Shown piece by piece: positions 8,891 through 19,840 of a stretch of DNA of 23,383 nucleotides. Location of the stretch: assembly GCA_001579985.1 (NCBI GenBank), contig LRSR01010347.1, forward strand, positions 1 through 23,383, in the 5' to 3' direction. Each line of letters starts with the position of its first letter. The first letter of the stretch is position 1. The position numbers and the translations under genes were made by a program. The notes beneath the pieces are model-generated. The model was not told the DNA's origin and made no database searches. It saw nothing but the letters and a program-made list of their open reading frames with translations. This stretch comes from Hypsibius dujardini (Eukaryota > Tardigrada > Eutardigrada > Parachela > Hypsibiidae).

Positions 8891-11853
8891 GCTCTCTGGC
8901 TTTCGGGCTGTCTGTCGGTTTGCCGGTATGTCTATTTTTTCAGCCTAGTTTAACTTGCGACGTTCGGTTTTATCAAGGTCCGGCTCGGAGTGTCCGGTTC
9001 TTTCAACAATCATGATTGACTTTTCACATTAAAATCCGAATTCGAAATTCGGAGTGGGGCTGCTCATGCAGATCACTTTTAACTCCTAGATGTAAAAGAA
9101 ATGCTCCTTCGAGAAACAAGATTAGACGAGCCGGAGGCGAACATAATCTTGTATATTATATTACGTCGCGGATTATATGCTGGCATTACATTATACATAT
9201 ATTATTCTGCATTGCAAATTTGCAAAGGTATTGATATTTTAATGTGTAATCGTAAAAATGGCTGGATAAACTAACACGTTCAGAAAGGAAAAAAATCATT
9301 GACGCGTTGTGCATTCCTGGTGACCACTCAGGTGTTACACGAAATGCAGCGTCCGGCCTATGACTTGGAACAAACAACAAGCCCCCAATTAGTTATTCAC
9401 CCCGTTCCGAATAACGATTGGATATATTAAAACACGTCTCAGGTATCTGTTTTGAGGTTTCGGCAATCGGTAACCTAAACATTCATGAAAGGAAATTGGG
9501 GCCACTACCTGAACAGGTGCAGCACAGTGCGGAGCATTGACGCTGTGTAATCCATCTAGTATGTGAAACTTGTCACACATGTACTCTTTGCATCTGGGAG
9601 TTTCTCTATGGCGATAGCTGGACTGCATTCTTAGTCGCTCGAGGAACGGGAGAACTTCGTCGAAACCGTTGTAGGACGAAAAGATGAATCTGATCAAAGC
9701 TGGATCGTCGTTTGAGCGGAGTTGGTCTTCCACTTGGTGGCGGTAAAACGCAGTGGAGATCCATTTTCGGTCAAATTTTCCTGTAATTAGTAGATCGAAT
9801 TTTTGTTGGTATACTAGTGCTCTCTTGCCAATTACTATGCTGATGTCACTTTGTGGGTCGCCGTTTTGAGTTTTGGCAAGCCGTGAGGAACAGACCGTCG
9901 TTTTCAATATTATAAATTTTATCCCCACACCGCTCTAATTATTATTGAAGTAAATAATATATTAAGATCAATAACTCAAATACCGACAAAATTTATCACT
10001 CTGTGGCTGAATTGTGAATTGCTATCTTCAAGACACGGGTGAATTTTGTCCTGAGAAGAATGAGGAGTCAGATGTCCCACACTTCTTACCAAGACCCAAA
10101 TGACGCTCCACAAAGCAACCACATCGCCGTTGCATTTTCCTATTTTCAAGTCAACTTCGTTTCAGCAGAAAAATTATTCGAGGCGTACCTTGTAGATCGT
10201 ACGCTTCCGCCCACAGTTCAGCAAATCCTTCAAAGGTCGATCTTCCTCGAGCCCTACAACAAACCCATTGTAACGCCTTCCAACTAATCGAATTGAAAAA
10301 CAAGGAATAATTGCTTTACATACAGAGTTCGCACAATGTGCTCACATAGGGCACGGGAAAAATAGACATGAGGCGTTATGCGGAGCAGCGGCTGAGGCTT
10401 GGCGTAGAACTGGAAGCCTTTTTTGGTGTACAGCATATCATACTCCAGCACTGCGTCGCATCCCCTGCAGATCTTCTTGAGCACAGACACTTGCCTCCGG
10501 CTTCCAGTAAGCTCATAGACGAACGCCTGTAACACAACAGCTCAAATTGACTAACTTGATTAGATCTGCTGAGTTTGCCTTGTGGGTCGCTGTTTGAGTC
10601 TTGGCAAGCCTCGTGGGACAAATTGACGTTACATTTTTAAACCACAATCGTCACATTATTGCAAACATAGTTGAAGCTATTATTATACTGCAATCTACGA
10701 ATGATTGCTCGCTGACACTGTGCAAGTCCTGGCGCAATTGCTATCTTAATAGGCCGGTCAACGGACTGGACCATAAAAAAATAACAAACAGGATGTCCCA
10801 TAGGGCATGCCAAAATCCAAATAACGATGCGTAGAGTATGAGTCGCGTAGCTGTTAGGGGCACACACATTTCCATTCAGTTGACTGGAGGCTGCTCAAAT
10901 TAATTAAATACTGTATAATCTGGGTGAAAACACGGGAACATGTTCGGCTGAACAGAACACGCGTAAATTATTACCAGTGGCTGATTGATTTAAAGAATGG
11001 AGCACAAGACTACGATCAATCGATTGTTGATCTGACGCACTCGGTCTTTAGAATTTGATTGTTGATTGCGTTTGAAACAGGATTTCTTCCAATGATTTTT
11101 TTTAATTTTTCAACGAGGAGTTTTTCGTGGAGGGAGTCGAGCTGGATTCTGATTTGTAATGAATAATTTTTTATATGAAAATCTAATGTGTTATTGATGC
11201 GTTACGTGCGTAATGCTGTAATCGCACGCGCAAAATGTAATGCACCGGTGGGAAAAATGAGCGATCGTTCGATTGTCCATTAATTGTTCCCGTGTTTTCA
11301 TCCAGATTATACAGTACATAATTTGGGTGAGTGTGAATGGTGTGATGTCCCCGAAAAAGTAGATGACTGCATGGCATACCATGACAGTGTCAGAATAATT
11401 AAATTTCGACCCAAATTCGCCTTACCTTAGTAGCCCTATGCTGGCTGACGCTTAGTACGCGGGGGTCCTGATTTTTTACATATCGACATCCAATCGGGCA
11501 GAACTCATAGCAAGGCGGCAAGATGGCGATGCTTTTCCGCTCTTCAAAATCGACGTCGTTCATTGGTAGGAATTCCTTCAACAGACCATTGAGATTTTTC
11601 GCCTCACATGGAATTAGACCTTCGTAGTTGTCCAGAAGACTCTGTGCAGAAATGTTATTTAATTGTCATTTCCGCATAAACTGTGATTTAATGAGATGTT
11701 TCAAACTGATGTTACCTGGATCAGATCGTCCCAATATGAATGACGTGAAGCAAAGGGCGCAATCGCAAAGCATTCTCTGACGAATAGAAGCGTCTTTATT
11801 CCATTGTCCTGCGCAAACTGCAACTGGCCAGCGTCTATCTCTTTCGCATTCAT
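6943..11853 (-). CDS. KDZ-superfamily (Kyakuja-Dileera-Zisupton) transposase-like protein, eight exons
   Basis: I rebuilt exons 11853-11716, 11641-11426, 10526-10324, 10283-10189, 9780-9509, 8301-8109, 7758-7503 and 7423-6943. All phases agree and give 617 residues. An in-frame TGA lies two codons before the ATG, so the N-terminus is fixed. Cysteine clusters occur at C90/C94/C98 with C138/C141, at C281/C286/C303, and at C323/C334/H337/C338. Motifs I associate with animal KDZ-type proteins are FEGFAELW (exon 4), HILDG (D293), GILLNVRPCG (about 439-448), VFDNMCNLER (D495), DVFHLRNH (528-535) and NTQSAEQTNAFFGRF (E565). D293, D495 and E565 are the candidate DDE triad of the RNase H-like fold. 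The tail is acidic. It should bind element ends and cut and rejoin DNA in the nucleus. All exons are open and the candidate triad is intact, so it may be active or domesticated. The family call rests on remembered motifs, not a search. Confidence 0.72.
8858..8890 (+). repeat. TGTC microsatellite
   Basis: About eight perfect tgtc units, followed by a degenerate continuation to about 8932. It lies in the 1207-bp fifth intron (9508-8302) of the KDZ-type gene. The rest of that intron holds no recognisable gene or element. Confidence 0.95.
9847..10116. mobile_element. Miniature element B (about 270 bp) in intron 4 of the KDZ-type gene
   Basis: The left arm, starting cactttgtgggtcgccgttt, aligns with the reverse complement of the right arm (about 10073-10116, containing accaagacccaaatgacgct). 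The arms are about 40 bp and roughly 70 per cent identical by eye. A second member of the same family lies at 10579-10831. No coding capacity was seen. Confidence 0.6.
10579..10831. mobile_element. Miniature element A (about 250 bp) in intron 2 of the KDZ-type gene
   Basis: The left arm reads cttgtgggtcgctgtttgag, then tcttggcaagcctcgtgggaca. The right arm (10795-10831) is its imperfect reverse complement, starting tgtcccatagggcatgccaa. It belongs to the same family as the element at 9847-10116, sharing the tgtgggtcg and ttggcaag words. Both lie in introns of one gene. Confidence 0.65.
10909..11316. mobile_element. Miniature element with 30-bp terminal inverted repeats, probable TA target (Tc1/mariner-like)
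   Basis: The left repeat at 10911-10940 begins ctgtataatctgggtgaaaa. The right repeat at 11285-11314 is its reverse complement with one mismatch in 30. Each end is flanked by TA, the target duplication expected for Tc1/mariner-type elements. The element is about 404 bp, non-coding, and sits in intron 2 (11425-10527) of the KDZ-type gene. It contains caatcgattgttgat-like words. Confidence 0.85.
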
Positions 11854-12397
11854 AATTCAAGCAGCGTTAGCATCACAATGAAAAAATGAAACAGACAATG
11901 ACTAAGTAAAATTAACAAAAACGCCACAATATCGTAAGGTTACTGATAGAATGAAGAAGCACGCCGCACATGCGTAAGGTAATGATAGCGGAGAATGGCC
12001 TCCGTGCGAAATAACAACTATGGCGGAGTTATTTCTTCAGCCCACCCCCATTCCAGCTCGCCCACTCAGACTTAACATGTGTGGGCGCATGGGTTTGGGT
12101 GTGGGCTGATGAAGTAATTCCGCCACAGCTGTATGCTGTTCGCCCATTGGCCGCTCGTGTACTCTTTGAAGTTTTTACAAACACGACCACGTGCTCGCAT
12201 GCTGCAAAATGCAGTGTACGAATGAACATGCACGAAATCGAAAGTTCATATTGTTCAACATGTGACTGATCAACAGTACACGTCGTTCGCAAACAAAATC
12301 TCTAGAAGCAAATTGTATTTTTATGCGTCTGCCTCAGTACCATCCGAATGGATAATTATTCTAATTTGAATTTTTTTCTTAAGTTTCTTATCTCAAG
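11854..12397. promoter_or_regulatory. Shared intergenic region between two divergent genes
   Basis: Only 544 bp separate the start codons of the minus-strand KDZ-type gene and the plus-strand ATPase gene, so this region should hold both promoters and 5' leaders. A direct repeat, cgtaagg(t)ta-tgatag, occurs near 11932 and 11974. An E-box-like ccacgtgc lies near 12186. A small inverted-repeat element occupies 12017-12130. No clear TATA box was assigned to either gene. Confidence 0.6.
12017..12130. mobile_element. Small hairpin element in the divergent promoter region
   Basis: The arm ggcggagttatttcttcagc (then ccac) near 12021-12044 pairs with gtgggctgatgaagtaattc (then cgcc) near 12102-12125, matching 21 of 24 positions. 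The interior is a short C-rich then G-rich segment that could extend the pairing. It may be a very small miniature transposon or a regulatory hairpin; no target duplication was identified. Confidence 0.6.
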
Positions 12398-15245
12398 ATG
12401 AGCGAAAAATCTCGTGGAAAAAAAGGTGGAGGAAAAAGTTCATCATCCATGTCAGCTGGAGGGATCCTCGGGGTTGTTGGATCTACTCGGGAGATGCCAC
12501 TGGTACTACAAGACTGCAAGTGTTTTGGCAGTTAATTAGCCAGCAATGGAAAGGTTTCTTTCGTTGCTTTAGCTGGGCATCGGGTTGAAGGATCCGTCTC
12601 TGGAGAATTCGGGCTTAGATCGAGATCGGAGCGACAACGGATCTGACAGTGATGATAGCGACGTAAGTCATGCCTGTAAATTTATTTTCTTTCGCATTTT
12701 GATATAATCTTTTTAGAAATGTTAAAAATTATATTATTCGAATTGCTTAACTTTTACTGAAGACATGTGAAGTTTTTTCTGAATTATTAAATATTGTTTA
12801 ACCAAATTTGATGCCAAGTTTTATTACAATTAAATTTTTCTCTCCAATGTCATAAGGGGCTCCCCCCCCCCACTCTGCGACCCAAAATCTCTTACTTCTA
12901 CTGTGTTTCATAATTGCGTAAAGATTTGTTCTTGCTCTTTTCGGTGAGAGAAGTTTCCCTATTCCAGAATTTATAATTTTTAAAAATCAAAATTCTTTAA
13001 AGGCGGTACATAGAGGGAGCTACGTATATTACCATAATTTATGCTGATTGATTGTTGAATTAAGCTGTTCGACCGTATTCTAGCATTGGTGAGTAGGTCT
13101 GTTGCCCTAACAATATTTTCTAGTAGTATATATATCCTATAAAGTTAGTCCAGAAGTGAAATTTTCATGCAATGTATTTTCATACATGTCTCAATAAACT
13201 TTACAATATCAATTCGTTATCCGGACTAAAATAACAATTGTTGTTGGAATAGGACACTGCCAAATATATTTTCACGGTGGACGACGAAAAGATGATCACT
13301 CACTATGCTCGATCTGGGCCCGGCAAGCCGAAGAAGAATCGCTTCATGATGGGATCCCTTCGCATCAAGTACCGCTTAGTCGACCCGAGCGTCACTCATG
13401 TCAGCACGTCCTTAAACTCATCGACTACAAGCCCGTTGAAATGTGCCATGAAAAAGGACTCCGTTTCTGTTGCCGTTGTTGCGGAGTGGCGATGGTTAGC
13501 CGGCACGCGCATCAAGTCATGGTGTGTGAACGAATTCTATCTTACTTTTGTTACCTAGTTCAATATTTCGCATGCACACATTTTGTTTCTTCAGCTCATT
13601 CATAGTCCCGTTCAAGTCGAAGCTGGATAAGGACGCGTATGAGAAGCCGCAAAATATGACCGGGGACGACGCCGCAACGATCGCAGTTCTGACAACTGGA
13701 CAGCCCGAGATCTGGAGGGCCTTCATTACCCAGGAGCTATCGAAGTTCGAAGAGTGAGTGCTGCTCTTTTAATTTACTGGAAAGTTTCTTGCGTTAATAT
13801 AACGTACAGTAGTTTGGACCGTAAAAATCGAGGGGTATACAGATCCATGGGTAAGAGGGCGTGAACACTCTTTCGGGTACTTGATTTTTATTTGTTGCAA
13901 GTGAGATGCAAGAGTCGCTACTTGTTGAACCTCCCCCCGTCACAAATCCATTGTGTTATTTAAAAGCAGAGGGCTCTGACATGGATTGAATTTGCGTTTG
14001 AAATGCAAATGTTATTGCACCTCCCCCCCGCAACTCTGCGCTCGGACAAAGTTCAGCATTTAGGGTTTTTAGTTTTTAGAATTAGTAAACAAAAATTCTT
14101 AGGAATATCAATTCGAAAGTTATTAAGCGAAAGAACATTGGTTAACATTGTATTCTAATCCCTCGTATCCAAATTAGCCGCAACAAAAGTATTTTTACTT
14201 TGCAGTGAGTTGGAGACCTACCCCGATCGCGTGCTGCGTAACTGGTCACGGATAGGACTACAAAATGTCAACCGGGACCAGGAGATGGACGTCTTCATTT
14301 GGAACGATGGAGTGGCTCACATCTACAGCCAAGCGGAGAAATCCTTCGTGAGGGTGTCCCTGCTGGAGGCCGGATTCTACCATGCTTCTATGCAGAAACT
14401 GCAGGCGGTCACCGTTTGCCTGAAGGAGCCATCGTATGACATCATGGGTTCCATATGCCACAACATGGGTACTTTGAATGCCCTTACCTTCCTCAATTTA
14501 ATCGGTAAAGAGAAAGATTGGCTCATGCGGGGTCTAAAAAGGCGGGCGGTACTGATAATTGTTAAGTTCCAGACAACAGTGTACCAGACTAAAAGAATAA
14601 TTGAACACTGTGAATTGTATCCGTTTCCTCTACAGGTCAGGGACTAGTTGCTTGCCGACCTCGTTTCATCATCGACCAACTCGACAGCAAGGTACCGACT
14701 ACGTGTGTGATTGGCGGCGTCGATTCCGGAAAAACGTTTCTCCTCGAGCTGGCGATGACTCCATTCGGCAACGACCGGGATACGGGGAAGTCCTACAGCT
14801 ACAGCAACTTATCTGAGCACTCCTTTGGCAAGAAAATTCTGCGCGGATCGACACCTGTCATCGTTAGCGATCCTCCTACAGCCAGTGCAATGGACTACGC
14901 CGGCATCGTGGAGAGCGTTTTTGATGGTAATCGACGGCAAAAGGAGGGATTGCAGTATGATCCCGGTGCCGGCCCTCTTTTGTCGATGAACAGCGACTTC
15001 CTCAAGGTCTGGCAAGGCAAGGATCCAGCCCATTGGTGAGTTTCGCGCTATTTAAACATAACTATGGGTTGACAGACAGACAGACAGACAGACAGACAGA
15101 AAGACCGACCGACCGACCGACTGACTGACTGACCAACCGACCGACCGACCGACAGACAAACAGACAGACAGACACAAACACACACACACACACACCGACT
15201 GACCGACCGACCGACCGACTGACCGACCGACCGACAGACAGACAG

Positions 15246-15292
<47 letters not shown>

Positions 15293-15354
15293 CGACCGAC
15301 CGACCGACCGACCGACCGACTGACCGAAAGACAGACAGACAGACAGACAGACAG

Positions 15355-15391
<37 letters not shown>

Positions 15392-18300
15392 GTCTGATGG
15401 TCTACTAAAGTTATCATCAATGTATACGTGTTGTTATTTTTGCTGTCAGGGACCGTGTGAGAAGTCGATGTACAGTGGTCTCCGTTGACGCCAAAGTTAA
15501 CTTTTCCGGCGACGTCGAGGGCATCTATCGGAAGGCCCAGATCCTCTCTTCCCACTTGCCGGCTATGCTGCTTTTCCCCGAAGCGTTATTGAAGCAAAAC
15601 ATGAAATTCTTCAAAACTCTGGCGTTTGCAGAACGAGCTCGTCAGACCACCGACAAGGACGCCGAGGCCGCTGGCAGAATGATGACCAGTCTGGGCCTTG
15701 TCTATGCTTTCGGCGAGCATGTACGTTTTAAGATCGTTATGTCAGATTTGCTGCATGTTTTAAGTGATTCGTGCCACCCTATAGGTAGCCAAAGTGCTGC
15801 ATCCTGTTTTCGCGTTCCGCGACCATGTAGCGGAACATTTGGAAAAAGTTATGATTCCCTCCATGCTACGCCATCTGGGTCGCACAGCCGCTCTTCGACT
15901 CGCTGCTGGACAGCCGCCCGTGGATGATTTGGTTGCCTTGGTGTTGGAGCAGACCGTTGATGACGTCCTGAATACACCTGACATTGACGTGAGCCAAATA
16001 CTGTAACGGTGTCAGAATCAAATCAAGGAACTCTACAGAGAAAATGCAAAGCTAAAAAATACTACTACTTTTGAACAAAAAATACTGTTGTCTTGGGAGC
16101 ATCCCAAGTGGCATCCCTTTTCTTTTCGAACATATTATACAAGCTCCCGATATCAAAATGACTGTCCAAGATGTATTGCCGGAAAAAAAGGACGATTTAT
16201 AATTCACTTTAGCACACTTGCGTATTTTCCAAACCACAAAAATTGCGTTCAGGGTGTTAATGTTCGTGCCAACTCACTTTTATCTTTCGTTGGCAGTGGT
16301 ATACCTGGATCAACTGGGAGCTGACACATCAAAAGAAGCGATCGGTCAGCCTTCGTAACACCCTGAAATTGGGCGTTTTCGAAAAATACCATAGTCAGAT
16401 CCGGGACCTTTTGGAGACGACGCAGACCGTTGGTTGCAATGCCAAAGTGAACTACAAAGTCCCGTCTGGTGGTCGTGTCTCGCCTCGCGTTGAAAAGCCA
16501 TCTTTCCGCTTCGATTCGCAACACTCGGTGGTAGTGTTTACTACTCAGCTTCCTGAACCACTTAAGCGGAAAATCGCCGTGCTAGGTAAATTTCTTTTAG
16601 CAATAGCATCTTTGTTTGCTGAATAATCATGGCCGTCAATTTAGAAATTGAAAGTGGTGGGGCGTTTGGACCAAAGTGAAGATGCTGTTTTACATGTCTT
16701 GCCCTTCAGCCTAAACGTCCTTTGAGCCGCCATTTCTCTGTCCCCTGTTCTCCCGTTCGTTCGTTCATCATCTGTCCGTCTGTCAACCGTCGTTCCATCT
16801 GTCCGTCTATCCACCGTCCGTCCATTCGTCAGCTATATCCGAGCGCCTACTGATTAATAATTCCTAGACTCTTCTGTTATATCCATTCGTCTTTTCGCCG
16901 TCTATTTAACATCGGTCTTTCCGTCTGCGCGCCTGCCGTCCCTCTGTCCGCCCATCACCCGCCCATCTGTCTGCTTTACACTCCGCCTGTTTACCGTTCA
17001 TACGTTTGTCCGTCTAATGTTATTTCTCCTTAGGAGCGATATGCACGGAGACCTTGTACTGTCAAGGGTGGGCTGAAATCGCGCGATCATGTCTAGAGTC
17101 CATCAGCGCTTTGAAGAAGGTCGCAATCAAGGATATTGCTGCGCTGGTCAAACAAGCGGTTGACAAGGCCGACACAGGTGAATCGGGAACCATGCAGTTG
17201 CCCAATCCAGCTGGAGGCATGCTGTCGCGAGCATCAGTGGACAGTTTGGACATCAGCGTCGGTGCCCGGGATCGAAGCGTTGATCCTGTGTTTTTTGACA
17301 CCATGGGGACCGAGACCCAAGCTGCCGAACAGGACGCTACCCTTGAGATTGTGGATCTTGACGCTGATTCCGACTTGAGTGCTCCTGCTCCTACCCCGGC
17401 TACTTCTCAGTCCGCCATCCTAGTCCGGCAGCACGCTACGTCTTCCAGCTTTGATAACTGGTTCACCGTCCAGGGTATTTTCGACGCCACGGCTCGACTG
17501 ATGGGCATGGGGGTGGAACAAGTCTTCATCACCAATGAAATGCTGCGGTCTGTTGCGGAAAAGGCGTGGCTGAACATGTCTGTGGAAGGACATAAGGTTA
17601 GTATTGCTCATGGCTTGCTGCCAATTTGCTTTTTTCCGTATTCTTTGTACTTAAGACTGCTACTGCGATTTAGGTTTGGAATGCTGACGATGGCGCTGGT
17701 TGCAGCTATGCGACCGCGGATCGGTCCCCCACTCGCAAAGTCCCGCCTAAACCTTCGGTGGAGATCACCAATGAATCCAAAAAGATGGTACAATACCACT
17801 GATCAGAAGCAAAAATTACTTTCCAGGGGGGGGGGGTGCCCCCGAATACAAAATAGGAGTTGTGGAAGTCAACCATATTTTTGTAAACAAACAGGGGCTT
17901 AACGAAAAAATAGCTGTCCGCCAAAATATAAGAAAACATTTAACATGCCCCCTCCCATACAAAGCCTTCAATTAAGTTGGTAGAACAATTGCCTAGTGCC
18001 TCCTGTTACTCCTTACGTTATACATACGTACATATATACATATACATATATTCTACATACGTACATGCATACTCTCGGAATGTCATTGTGCAATTCTTTT
18101 GGTGTTCTGCGGGGTTTTAAGGAGGTAACGCAGTCAAAGTTGAGCGCCAACCCCGTCCTGCGACGTGTGACTCAAAAAAACTATGAGGTAAAAAATGTGA
18201 AGGCAATTCAGTTTTTAATTGCATGTCTGCAATTTAACGCGCCAATTTTAATTATTGTCGGTCTTGCAATGCATTTCAGGGCGTGAGCATTGACGAACTT

Positions 18301-18869
18301 GCTGGTGGCAGGGCGCGGGCCGAATCCCTCACGCTTCAAGTCGCGTCCAAACTGCCTATCAAAAGCCTCAAAAGCCGTCATGTACGATAGCAGTAAAACT
18401 GAACAATATATTTGAACGTAACGGTATGTGTTTTTTTTGCAGGGTACTACGGAAGAGATGCCATCAAACCTCAACACCAGTCCTGTCTTGCCAAACAAAT
18501 CGCAGAAAAACCCAAAGGTAACATATTTTTATTTCTTCTGCGTTGAGCATAATCATAAAGTCAAAGTTTTATAACTACGTTTACATGTAGGTGAAGATCG
18601 TGGTCGGTGGTGGTCTTCGCCGTGGAAAGAAACGTCGCAGCGGAGTTTCGGCTACAGCGAGTAAGAAGAAGATTGAACAGTGTGGAAGCTGTGGAGATCG
18701 ATGTGGCGGTTTAGCACCCTGCTCGCTGTATGAAAGCTGTCGTCGTTGGATTTGTAAAAGCTGCTGCCTGAAATCAATGACACCTGAGCAGTGGAGGGAG
18801 CGACAAAACGCGACCGACTACGACAAGGCCGATAGCCCGTACTACGTAATTTGTGCGTGTAACCATTAA
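12398..18869 (+). CDS. P-loop ATPase, superfamily-3-helicase-like, with Cys-rich C-terminal finger, fifteen exons
   Basis: Exons are 12398-12502, 12573-12662, 13253-13521, 13595-13753, 14206-14504, 14636-15035, 15450-15720, 15785-15988, 16297-16585, 17034-17596, 17674-17787, 18122-18187, 18280-18381, 18443-18517 and 18591-18869. All phases agree and give 1094 residues. The N-terminus is basic and Gly/Ser-rich, then acidic. Walker A is GGVDSGKT at 334-341. A hydrophobic VIVSD at 382-386 resembles Walker B. LLSMNS has N426 where sensor 1 or SF3 motif C is expected, and R443, R445 or R447 could supply an arginine finger. This order and spacing resemble SF3 or D5-type replication helicases. Residues 1033-1061 (C1033, C1036, C1040, C1046, C1052, C1057, C1060, C1061) with the terminal CACNH form a RING- or PHD-like zinc module. 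It is divergent from the KDZ-type gene and may assist transposition. Exon 3 may contain a frameshift, and the exon 1 donor (GTACTA) is weak. Confidence 0.65.
15069..15392 (+). repeat. Compound GACA/GACC/CA microsatellite in intron 6 of the ATPase gene
   Basis: Alternating blocks of gaca, gacc and ac units fill most of the 414-bp intron 15036-15449. The block order (gaca, gacc, gaca, ac, gacc, gaca, gacc, gaca, ac) recurs twice, suggesting duplication of a larger compound unit. Its minus-strand reading frames are open in several registers and give Cys-Leu-Ser-Val repeats; these are artefacts of the tetranucleotide. Confidence 0.97.
16743..17024 (+). repeat. Degenerate TCCG/TCTG-type microsatellite in intron 9 of the ATPase gene
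   Basis: Words such as gtccgtctgtc, cgtccgtcc and gttcgttcgttc dominate much of this part of intron 16586-17033, but no register is kept for long. It reads as an old pyrimidine-rich tetranucleotide tract, the opposite strand of the kind of tract seen at 15069-15392. Confidence 0.7.
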
Positions 18870-19840
18870 GCTTGTAGAGTACGTTACGTCTAGGTACTAA
18901 CTGAGATGAATGAATTGTCTGGGTGCCAATTATCTGGGTACGATCGGTCCGTACACATTTTAACTACCATGGTATATCCGGTAGAGTTGGATCAACCACG
19001 TGGAAACTTCATTTTGACCGAAACTTTAAAATACTGTAGCGCCTTCTGAGTTGAAGGGGGCTCATTCGATAGAAAAATCTATTTTCTTTCACAGTCTTGT
19101 CTTTGATTTTCTTGAACATGGCTTTGTTTACTTTTTTTCACACTTCCTGTAACACACCAAAATGAATAAAAGTCTCTTCGGTTCTACTCCACTTGCCTAA
19201 GATTGAGCACAACAAACTTTTGACTAACCACCAAGAGTTTTCTAATGTAAATGAACACTAAAAATGTCATCAGGAATCGATGCTACAACAACTCTTTTGG
19301 TCTAATTATCGTTGGGAAGAAGAAGGAGCTGTTTCCCTAGACCCCGCTAATCAGGAAGGGTTTTTGTTCGTCATCCGTAACTGCTGATTGTCTGTCTCAC
19401 TTTACGCGGCTAGATTGCAGCAATTCGTCCTCGTCACACATAAAAATGCATTATTTGTATGAAAACGAGTCTGGGCTGTACTCTAATGTCATTTATTGTG
19501 TCACTTGACAAAAGTAAGAACCGGGGATGGCGCAGCGGGCACGGCACATTACTTTCAGGGAAGAAATCTTCCCTTCTGTAATTTGGAGAGTTTTGGTGGT
19601 TTTAAATCGTTTGATTTTGGGTATAACTTTCTATTGTGGTTTATGAAATTAAAGTAGTAACTCAAAACATGTATTTTCATCGAAAACAAACACAAGATGA
19701 GAAATATATTAAGGAAAGAGTGCAAGGCATTGAAGCAAAAATTTAACATTGGATATTGCTGATTTCTGGTCATCTTCAATTTCTGTGCATGGCCTCATGG
19801 TTGATTGCCGGATTGAAACAAAATGATTAAATTTAATTTA
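18870..19840. other. 3' flank of the ATPase gene; no further gene recognised
   Basis: An AATAAA hexamer at about 19163-19168 could be the polyadenylation signal, about 295 bp past the stop. A match to the tRNA box A consensus occurs at 19528-19538 but no box B follows. No coding frame of note was seen on either strand. Confidence 0.45.

Noticed and set aside
9389-9850. Full extent of the minus-strand open frame as one exon
   Set aside because: Phase and family sequence place the exon at 9780-9509; the frame beyond both ends is intronic or transposon sequence.
10039-10287. Plus-strand 82-codon ORF with an ATG
   Set aside because: It overlaps exon 4 of the minus-strand KDZ-type gene and a miniature-element arm; the minus-strand reading is explained by splicing phase and family motifs.
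15048-15555. Long minus-strand ORFs of Cys-Leu-Ser-Val and Gly-Arg-Ser-Val repeats
   Set aside because: They are translations of the GACA/GACC microsatellite in an intron, open in several frames at once.
19528-19538. Match to the tRNA internal promoter box A (tggcgcagcgg)
   Set aside because: No box B and no cloverleaf follow, so there is no tRNA gene and no supportable SINE.
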